A stretch of DNA of 30,775 nt, taken from Pseudomonadota bacterium (GTDB taxonomy: Bacteria; Pseudomonadota; Alphaproteobacteria; Acetobacterales; Acetobacteraceae). The position numbers and the translations under genes are program-made. The stretch is from contig JAKBCJ010000005.1 in assembly GCA_021807975.1 (NCBI GenBank), forward strand, positions 1-30,775. The letters are read 5' to 3'. Under the pieces are notes generated by a model. The model did not search any database. It was given only the letters and a program-made list of their open reading frames with translations, and was not told the DNA's origin. Shown piece after piece: positions 25,327 through 30,775 of the stretch (its first letter is position 1; each line of letters begins with the position of its first letter).

Positions 25327-26166
25327 ATGTCTCAACACACCCTGCAACAGCCGATCGAAGCCCTTTGGGAACGTCGGGAAACCCTGTCTTCCGCCACCAA
25401 GGGGGAGGCGCGGGACGCTGTCGAGGCGGCGTTGGAAGCGCTCGATACCGGCGAGGTGCGGGTCGCGGAGAAGGGCGAATCCGGCTGGCATGTGAACCAG
25501 TGGCTGAAGAAGGCGGTGCTGCTGTCGTTCCGGCTGACGGATTCGGTGCCGATGGAAGGCCCCGGCGGGGCGCCGGTCTGGGACAAGGTGCCGATGAAGT
25601 TCACCGGATGGGGTGAGAACCGCTTCAAGGAAGCCGGATTTCGCGCGGTGCCGGGCGCTGTTGTTCGCAAGTCCGCGTTCATCGCGCCGGGCGCTGTTTT
25701 GATGCCCAGTTTTGTCAATGTCGGCGCCCGGGTCGGGCGCAACACGATGGTCGATACCTGGGCCACCGTCGGAAGCTGCGCGCAGATCGGGGAGAACTGC
25801 CATTTGTCCGGCGGCGTGGGTATCGGCGGGGTGCTGGAACCCTTGCAGGCCAACCCGGTCATCATCGAGGACGATTGCTTTGTTGGCGCCCGGTCCGAGG
25901 TCGCGGAGGGCGTGGTGGTGGAGCGCGGTGCGGTGTTGTCGATGGGCGTGTTCATCGGCGCGTCCACCAAGATTATCGATCGGGCCACGGGTGAGATTTT
26001 CATGGGCCGGGTGCCGGCCTACTCGGTGGTCGTGCCGGGTTCGCTGCCGGGTAAACCGTTGCCCGATGGTTCGCCGGGTCCGTCGCTGTACTGCGCCGTT
26101 ATCGTGAAGGTGGTCGATGCGCAGACCCGGGCGAAAACCTCCATCAACGAGTTGTTGCGCGATTGA
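25327..26166 (+). CDS. dapD: 2,3,4,5-tetrahydropyridine-2,6-dicarboxylate N-succinyltransferase
   Basis: This 279-residue enzyme adds succinyl from succinyl-CoA in the succinylase branch of diaminopimelate and lysine synthesis. The N-terminal helical part includes the VNQWLKKAVLLSFR signature (56-69). From about 110 the hexapeptide repeats form a left-handed beta helix (VRKSAFIAPGAVLMPS and SGGVGIGGVLEPLQANP). EDDCFVGARSEVAEG is a family motif. I chose ATG 25327 rather than the longer in-frame start at 25279. A TTGACA at 25265-25270 is a possible -35 box but lacks a good -10. Its stop overlaps the dapE start as TTGA, so the two lysine genes are coupled. Confidence 0.97.
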   Translation: MSQHTLQQPIEALWERRETLSSATKGEARDAVEAALEALDTGEVRVAEKGESGWHVNQWLKKAVLLSFRLTDSVPMEGPGGAPVWDKVPMKFTGWGENRFKEAGFRAVPGAVVRKSAFIAPGAVLMPSFVNVGARVGRNTMVDTWATVGSCAQIGENCHLSGGVGIGGVLEPLQANPVIIEDDCFVGARSEVAEGVVVERGAVLSMGVFIGASTKIIDRATGEIFMGRVPAYSVVVPGSLPGKPLPDGSPGPSLYCAVIVKVVDAQTRAKTSINELLRD

Positions 26167-27290
26167 TCGACTTAACCGATCCCTTGCCGCTGGCGCAGTC
26201 GCTGATTCGCTGCGCCTCGGTGACACCCGCCGACGGCGGCGCGCAGGACGCTCTGTCCGATATGCTGGGCCGGTTGGGGTTTATCATCCACCGGCTGCGG
26301 TACGGTGACATCGACAATATCTTCGCCCGGTTGGGAACCGGCGGGCCGCATATCTGCTTCGCGGGCCATACCGACGTGGTGCCTGTCGGCGCGGCCAACT
26401 GGCGCAGCGATCCGTTTGGCGGCGAGGTGCGAAATGGCGTTCTGTATGGGCGCGGCGCCTGCGATATGAAGGGCGCGATTGCCGCGTTTGTGTCGGGCGT
26501 GGCCCAGCACCTGGAAAAGGGGGCGCCGAAGGGGTCGATCAGTTTCCTGATTACCGGCGACGAGGAAGGTCCGGCCACCGATGGCACCGTGAAGGTGCTG
26601 GAGTGGATGCGGGCGAACGATCAGATTCCCGATTTCTGTCTGGTCGGCGAACCCACTTGTCCGGTGAAGCTGGGCGATATGGTCAAGATCGGCCGGCGCG
26701 GCAGTGTAAACATCAAGATCGAGGTGCATGGCACGCAGGGGCATGTCGCCTATCCGCATCGGGCGGATAATCCGGTGCACCGGCTGATCCGGGCGCTGGA
26801 CGCGCTGACATCGGCGCCAATCGACGCGGGGACTGACTGGTTTGAGCCATCGTCGCTGCAGGTGGTTAGCATCGACGTGGGCAACAGCGCGACAAACGTC
26901 ATACCGTCGTCGGCGCGTGCCGCATTGAACATCCGGTTCAACGATGGACATTCAGGCGCCTCGCTCATCGCCTGGGTGCGTGCGACGGTCGCGCGATACG
27001 CGGAGCGTTTCGATCTGGAGTCGTCGGTCAGCGGCGAGTCGTTCGTTACCAAGCCGGGGCCGCTGGTCGATATCCTGCGGGATGCCATCGCCGGCGCGAC
27101 CGGGATCGATCCCAAGCTGGACACGGGCGGCGGCACGTCCGATGCCCGGTTTATCGCCAACTATTGCCCGGTTGCGGAATTCGGCCTGGTCGGTGCCACG
27201 ATGCATCAGGCCGATGAATGTGTGCCGGTGGCGGAACTGCGCGATTTGGCGAAAATCTACCGGGATATCGTCGCGGCCTTCCTGGTATGA
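26163..27290 (+). CDS. dapE: Succinyl-diaminopimelate desuccinylase
   Basis: This 375-residue M20 metallopeptidase removes succinate from N-succinyl-LL-diaminopimelate, the step after DapC. The metal and active-site residues are H69 and D71 (GHTD), D101 (CDMKG), E134/E135 (GDEEGP), E163 (GEPT) and a His in TMHQADE near the C-terminus. The start is TTG 26163, overlapping the dapD stop as TTGA. Homologues begin about here and there is no usable ATG upstream; the first internal Met is at residue 34. This makes TTG the likely start. Its TGA overlaps the next membrane gene as ATGA. Together with dapD it covers two steps of the succinylase route. Confidence 0.96.
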   Translation: MIDLTDPLPLAQSLIRCASVTPADGGAQDALSDMLGRLGFIIHRLRYGDIDNIFARLGTGGPHICFAGHTDVVPVGAANWRSDPFGGEVRNGVLYGRGACDMKGAIAAFVSGVAQHLEKGAPKGSISFLITGDEEGPATDGTVKVLEWMRANDQIPDFCLVGEPTCPVKLGDMVKIGRRGSVNIKIEVHGTQGHVAYPHRADNPVHRLIRALDALTSAPIDAGTDWFEPSSLQVVSIDVGNSATNVIPSSARAALNIRFNDGHSGASLIAWVRATVARYAERFDLESSVSGESFVTKPGPLVDILRDAIAGATGIDPKLDTGGGTSDARFIANYCPVAEFGLVGATMHQADECVPVAELRDLAKIYRDIVAAFLV

Positions 27291-27856
27291 GTGGCGGCAG
27301 TGTATCGCGGAAAAGCGTCCTGATTGGATTGTGGCGGGTCGCGCGCGGGAAGCCCGATGGCATCGCTTATTTTGGCGGCGATGCAGCGTCATTTCTGTCG
27401 AGTCTGGCGCCCCTCTTGGCATTTCCCTTGGTTGGCGCCGTGGCCGGGCTGTTCACCGAGGGGCCTGGTCAGGCGCTGACGGACTTGGCGATGACGCTGT
27501 GTGCGTTGCTGACTCCGGCCGTCGTCTCTTACGAGTTGGCCAGGTTTTGGCAACGGACGGATGCCTGGGTTCGGTTTGCCACCGCATTCAACTGGTGCGA
27601 ATGGATTCTGCCTGTCCTGGCCTGCCTGATCCTGGTCCCCCTCAGCGTGGCGATCACCCTCGGTATGAACGAGGATGCGGCTAGCCTGATCCTGCTGGGT
27701 TGTCTCGGCTCATACGGTTTGTGGCTGCATTGGTTTCTGGCCCGGAACGCGCTCTCGCTCTCGGGGCTCCGGGCGGCGGTATTGGTGTTCGTGGTGAATC
27801 TGGCGACGGTCGCGGTGGTGATGGGGCCGCGTCTGCTGATCCACGGACTCGCATGA
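27287..27856 (+). CDS. Hypothetical multi-pass membrane protein (tandem paralogue 1)
   Basis: This 189-residue protein is strongly hydrophobic, with about four membrane segments: near 38-55, 66-88, 105-126 and 163-182. I do not recognise the family. Its start overlaps the dapE stop as ATGA and no ribosome site precedes it, so translation is coupled to dapE. It shares with the next gene RVARGKPDGIA (17-27), an NWC at 102-104, and GLWLHWFLAR (144-153). The two proteins have nearly equal length and layout, which suggests an old tandem duplication. A role in cell envelope or precursor transport is possible given the dap context, but is unproven. Confidence 0.8.
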   Translation: MSGGSVSRKSVLIGLWRVARGKPDGIAYFGGDAASFLSSLAPLLAFPLVGAVAGLFTEGPGQALTDLAMTLCALLTPAVVSYELARFWQRTDAWVRFATAFNWCEWILPVLACLILVPLSVAITLGMNEDAASLILLGCLGSYGLWLHWFLARNALSLSGLRAAVLVFVVNLATVAVVMGPRLLIHGLA

Positions 27857-28419
27857 ACGCGGTGCCCGGTGTGGCCGCGGGATTGTTCGCGGCCTTGCGT
27901 CTCGCGCGCGGATGCCGGGACGGTGTTGCGCTGGTGTCTGGCGAGCATCGAACGGTCGTTCGCAGTTTCTGGGCGATAGGGCTGTCCCTGCCGCCGGTTA
28001 TCGTGCGGATGCTGATGTCTTGGGCGGTGGACGGCGTGCCGGCGGACCCGGTTCATGCCGCCGGGCGCGAGGTGATCGTGTTCGTGCTGGGTTGGCTGGT
28101 GTTTGTCGAATTGACACACCGGCTGGCGCCGATGATCGGCAAGGCGGATCGATGGGGCCGTTACATCGTGCTGTGGAACTGGTGCAATGTGGTGGAAGGC
28201 GGGATGGTTGTCGTCGGCGGCATTCCGGGGGCGCTTGGGGCACCGGTCATTGTCGATCAGGCGTGCGATCTGATTATGATCGGCTGGGCGCTTTGGCTGG
28301 AATGGTACGCGACCCGGCTGACCTTGGGCGTTGGGATACTGACCGCTGTCTGGCTGGTGGTGCTCGATCAGTCGATCGGGATTTTCCTGGCCTCGCTGGC
28401 GGTTGCGCTGTCGCCCTGA
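27853..28419 (+). CDS. Hypothetical multi-pass membrane protein (tandem paralogue 2)
   Basis: This 188-residue protein has the same design as its neighbour: RLARGCRDGVA at 16-26, NWC at 109-111, ALWLEWYATR at 146-155, and about four hydrophobic segments. It starts at ATG 27853, overlapping the previous stop (ATGA), with no ribosome site of its own. Its C-terminal codons (28368-28419) overlap the 3' end of truA on the other strand by 52 bases. Overall identity to paralogue 1 looks modest, so the copies are old. It is unrecognised; no function is proposed beyond a membrane location and likely interaction with its partner (inference). Confidence 0.8.
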   Translation: MNAVPGVAAGLFAALRLARGCRDGVALVSGEHRTVVRSFWAIGLSLPPVIVRMLMSWAVDGVPADPVHAAGREVIVFVLGWLVFVELTHRLAPMIGKADRWGRYIVLWNWCNVVEGGMVVVGGIPGALGAPVIVDQACDLIMIGWALWLEWYATRLTLGVGILTAVWLVVLDQSIGIFLASLAVALSP

Positions 28420-29177
28420 CCGGAGAATGGACTGTCGGGGTAGCCGACGCGGATCAGCGTAAGGCCGTCCGGCGGCGCGGTTGGACCGGCGGCGGCTCGA
28501 TCGCGGGCCTGTAGCGCGGATTGCACGCGATCCGGGGGCCAGCGCCCTTCGCCCACAAGTTTCAGCGTGCCGACGAAATTGCGGACCTGATGATGAAGGA
28601 AGCTGCGCGCTTCGGTCACGACTTCCACGATGTCATCCTGCCGGACGACATCCAGCCGGTCCAGCGTGCGGACCGGGGATTTTGCCTGACAGGATGCTGC
28701 TCGGAATGAGGTGAAATCGTGCCGTCCGAGCAGCAGACGGGCGGCGGCTTGCATGGCGGTGGCGTCGAGCGGGTGTGGGACATGCCACACGCGGCTTGCC
28801 ATCAGCGCGGGTCTGCTGCGCCGGTTGAGAATACGGAACCGGTAGGCCCGTTGGTTGGCCGAGAAGCGGGCGTTCCAGCCGCCTGAAACGGGGCAGGCCT
28901 GCAGCACCACGACCGGGTAGGGTTTCATATGATAGTTCAGGGCATCCCGAACGGATTTGCCGCTATGGCCGTCGGGCAGGTCGATATGCGCGACCTGGCC
29001 TTCGGCATGGACGCCGGCGTCGGTTCGCCCGGCCACGATGCTGGCGACCGGTTGTCCGCCGTTCAGATTGGCGGCGGCCTGTTCCAGTACCTGTTGCACG
29101 GACAGACCGTTGATTTGCCGCTGCCAGCCGATGAATGGGGTGCCGTCATATTCAAGCAACAGGGCCCAGCGTGTCAT
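28368..29177 (-). CDS. truA: tRNA pseudouridine synthase A
   Basis: This 269-residue enzyme makes pseudouridine at positions 38-40 of many tRNAs. The catalytic aspartate is D53 in GRTDAGVHAEGQVAH. FIGWQRQ near the start, RAYRFRI in the middle and the FLHHQVRNFVGTL motif are all present. The start is ATG 29177, overlapping the fmt stop (ATGA read on this strand), so it is coupled to fmt. The C-terminal tail of about 17 residues lies in the 52-base overlap with the convergent membrane gene and looks unconserved (Ser/Ala-rich). A stop mutation lost in the past could explain this tail. Confidence 0.96.
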   Translation of the reverse strand: MTRWALLLEYDGTPFIGWQRQINGLSVQQVLEQAAANLNGGQPVASIVAGRTDAGVHAEGQVAHIDLPDGHSGKSVRDALNYHMKPYPVVVLQACPVSGGWNARFSANQRAYRFRILNRRSRPALMASRVWHVPHPLDATAMQAAARLLLGRHDFTSFRAASCQAKSPVRTLDRLDVVRQDDIVEVVTEARSFLHHQVRNFVGTLKLVGEGRWPPDRVQSALQARDRAAAGPTAPPDGLTLIRVGYPDSPFSGQGDSATASEARKIPID

Positions 29178-30082
29178 GATCCAAGCAGGGTGCCGGGGGC
29201 GACCGGGTGGCCGCGCAGAAAGGCGCCCGCTTCAAGGACTCCGCGGCCGGGCAACTGGACTTTGGTGAGGCGCAGTGCCTGGTCGCCGCAGGCGATCGTC
29301 AGAGCGGAGTCGAGCGTGGTGCCGGGAATGCCGGCGGCGTGGACTGGGGTTGCGGCGATGACCTTAAAGGCCTGCCCATCAAGCGTCGTGAAGGTGCCGG
29401 GCCAGGGATCGAACGCCCGGATCTGCCGGTCGATGACCGCGGCGGGGCGGGTCCAATCGATGCGTCCATCCTCCTTGCTGAGCTTCGGGGCGTAGGTTGC
29501 CTCGGCCTCCGGTTGGGCAACCGGGGTGGGCCAGGACGACAGCGCCTCCAGGATCAGGTTTGCCCCCAAATCGGCCAGCGTATCGTGAAGAATGGCGGCG
29601 GTGGTCGTCGCTGTGATCGGCACGCTTCGGCGCAGCAGCATCGGCCCGGTGTCCAGGCCGGCTTCCATCTGCATGATAGTGATGCCGGTTTCGGTGTCCC
29701 CGGCAAGGATGGCGGCTTGAATTGGCCCGGCGCCCCGCCAGCGCGGCAACAGGCTGGCATGGATGTTGAGGCAACCGTGCCGGGGGGCATCCAGCATGGC
29801 TTGCGGCAGGATCAGGCCATAGGCGGCCACGACGGCGGCGTCCAGATCGAGCGCTGTGAACGCGGCTTGCGCGTCCGGGTCGGTTCGCACACGGGCAGGC
29901 GTGCGAACCGGAAGACCCAAAGTGTCGGCAGCGACATGCACAGGCGATTTGCGAACAGCCTGCCCGCGGCCAGCCGGGCGGGCGGGCTGACAGTACACGG
30001 CCGCAATCGTATGGCCGGCCTGATACAGCGCCTTCAACGCGGGAACGGCGAAATCCGGGCTGCCCATAAAAGCGAGGCGCAT
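29174..30082 (-). CDS. fmt: Methionyl-tRNA formyltransferase
   Basis: This 302-residue enzyme formylates initiator Met-tRNA using 10-formyl-tetrahydrofolate. Its N-terminus is MRLAFMGSPDFAVPAL. The active-site residues N106, H108 and D144 lie in CLNIHASLLPRWRGAGP and GLDTGPM. The C-terminal tRNA-binding domain starts at about 205 (SKEDGRIDWTRPA). I chose ATG 30082, 4 bases after the def stop, because homologues begin here; ATG 30103 would add 7 residues and overlap def. It is in the def-fmt-truA operon. The frame is intact and of normal length. Confidence 0.96.
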   Translation of the reverse strand: MRLAFMGSPDFAVPALKALYQAGHTIAAVYCQPARPAGRGQAVRKSPVHVAADTLGLPVRTPARVRTDPDAQAAFTALDLDAAVVAAYGLILPQAMLDAPRHGCLNIHASLLPRWRGAGPIQAAILAGDTETGITIMQMEAGLDTGPMLLRRSVPITATTTAAILHDTLADLGANLILEALSSWPTPVAQPEAEATYAPKLSKEDGRIDWTRPAAVIDRQIRAFDPWPGTFTTLDGQAFKVIAATPVHAAGIPGTTLDSALTIACGDQALRLTKVQLPGRGVLEAGAFLRGHPVAPGTLLGS

Positions 30083-30086
30083 GGTG

Positions 30087-30641
30087 CTATCGCTTCCGCT
30101 CATCCTGAAGCTGGCGCTGCTCCTTAGCGAGACGGCGCATGATCATGTTCCGCTTCAGTGCGGACAGGTGATCGACGAACAGTACGCCGTCCAGGTGATC
30201 TATTTCGTGTTGGAGGCAGGCAGCGAGAAGTCCGTCGCCCTCGATTTCCCGCTTCGCCCCGGTTTCGTCGAAGTAGCGCACTTTGACCCGGGCGGGGCGG
30301 GTAATGTCGGCGTATTGGTTGGGGAGGGAGAGGCAGCCTTCTTCCCGTGTGGCGAGTTCATCGCTGAGTGCCACGATTTCCGGATTGATCAGACAGATCG
30401 GCTGATTTTTCTCATTGGGCACCAGGTCGATGGTAAAAAGCCGAAGGCTGTGGCCGATCTGCGGGGCGGCCAGTCCGATTCCGGGGGCCTTGTACATCGT
30501 GGCGAACATGCGCGGGATCAGGTCGCGAATCAGATCGGTGTGCATGGGTTTGACCGCAAGCGCGCGGGTTTTCAAGACCTGATGCGGTGCGATCAGGATC
30601 GGCAAGGTGTCGCTGGACGTTGTGGTGGTTTCGATGCTCAT
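30087..30641 (-). CDS. def: Peptide deformylase
   Basis: This 184-residue metalloenzyme removes the formyl group from new proteins. The three family motifs are present: GIGLAAPQ (54-61), EGCLSLP (101-107, metal ligand C103) and QHEIDH (144-149, ligands H145 and H149, catalytic E146). The start is ATG 30641. A TTG at 30680 in the same frame overlaps the upstream stop but would add 13 residues (IGSGRNARCC...) that do not look like the family. It pairs with fmt in function and position. The basic C-terminal tail is normal for this family. Confidence 0.96.
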   Translation of the reverse strand: MSIETTTTSSDTLPILIAPHQVLKTRALAVKPMHTDLIRDLIPRMFATMYKAPGIGLAAPQIGHSLRLFTIDLVPNEKNQPICLINPEIVALSDELATREEGCLSLPNQYADITRPARVKVRYFDETGAKREIEGDGLLAACLQHEIDHLDGVLFVDHLSALKRNMIMRRLAKEQRQLQDERKR

Positions 30642-30676
30642 GATGACGCAGCATCTAGCGTTGCGGCCGCTGCCGA

Positions 30677-30775
30677 TCAACGCCGTATCAACTCTTTCGC
30701 CGGGCAGCGGTCATATCCCTCTTGCAAGTACGGGTTGGGGTGCCAAGATGTTCCTCCGACCGGGATGCCTTGAAG
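30677..30775 (-). CDS. C-terminal fragment of an unidentified gene, cut by window edge
   Basis: The minus frame from the window edge gives 32 residues ending in PAKELIRR and a TGA at 30677-30679. The fragment reads like real coding sequence (GIPVGGTSWHPNPYLQEGYD) and sits 35 bases before the def start. It is too short to name. In some alphaproteobacteria rmuC lies upstream of def, but this tail does not look like RmuC to me. Confidence 0.5.
   Translation of the reverse strand, partial: LQGIPVGGTSWHPNPYLQEGYDRCPAKELIRR

Noticed and set aside
30081..30773. Plus-strand frame opposite def
   Set aside because: Peptide deformylase motifs on the minus strand are complete; the plus product is a shadow.

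Overview
The window is about 31 kb of GC-rich chromosomal DNA from an alphaproteobacterium. Rhodospirillales or Acetobacteraceae is my best guess (inference). The reasons are strong GC codon bias, an HWE-type histidine kinase, the miaB-phoH-ybeY-corC cluster, a short FtsB-like DivIC protein, and the dapD-dapE block facing def-fmt-truA. I see no phage, insertion sequence, CRISPR array or rRNA. Genes are dense and mostly intact; only the two edge genes are truncated.

Left part (1-6300): a truncated, histidine-rich, unrecognised protein on the minus strand lies divergent from a plus-strand block. That block holds a TRAP transporter binding protein (dctP type), a fused DctQM permease, an IclR regulator and a TauD-type Fe(II)/2-oxoglutarate dioxygenase. 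This looks like uptake and first oxidation of a small organic acid or sulfonate under IclR control. Middle-left (6300-12050): a 1044-residue CheB-CheR-PAS-HWE kinase is coupled to a receiver-only response regulator. A GMC oxidoreductase and tRNA-Lys(CTT) follow. Middle (12400-17580): an LLM flavin monooxygenase is divergent from an SDR dehydrogenase and cyanase (cynS). A membrane hybrid histidine kinase with two receivers converges on cynS.

Right part (17990-30775) is mostly housekeeping. miaB, phoH (ybeZ), ybeY and the corC-like ybeX form an operon for tRNA modification and ribosome/RNA maturation. An acyl-CoA dehydrogenase on the minus strand is divergent from pdxH, and a universal stress protein follows. 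After the FtsB-like gene come dapD, dapE and two translationally coupled membrane proteins of unknown function. These two appear to be diverged tandem paralogues. The block converges on def-fmt-truA, which runs on the minus strand, and the last membrane gene overlaps truA by 52 bp.

The items most worth a second look are the dapE-linked membrane paralogues, the two G7 tracts inside the CheB-CheR-kinase gene, the unrecognised gene at the left edge, several palindromic sites in promoter regions, the acyl-CoA dehydrogenase whose usual catalytic glutamate site is altered, and a YbeY with a shortened core loop. I found no clear novel defence or mobile system. All functional calls come from reading the sequence, without database searches.
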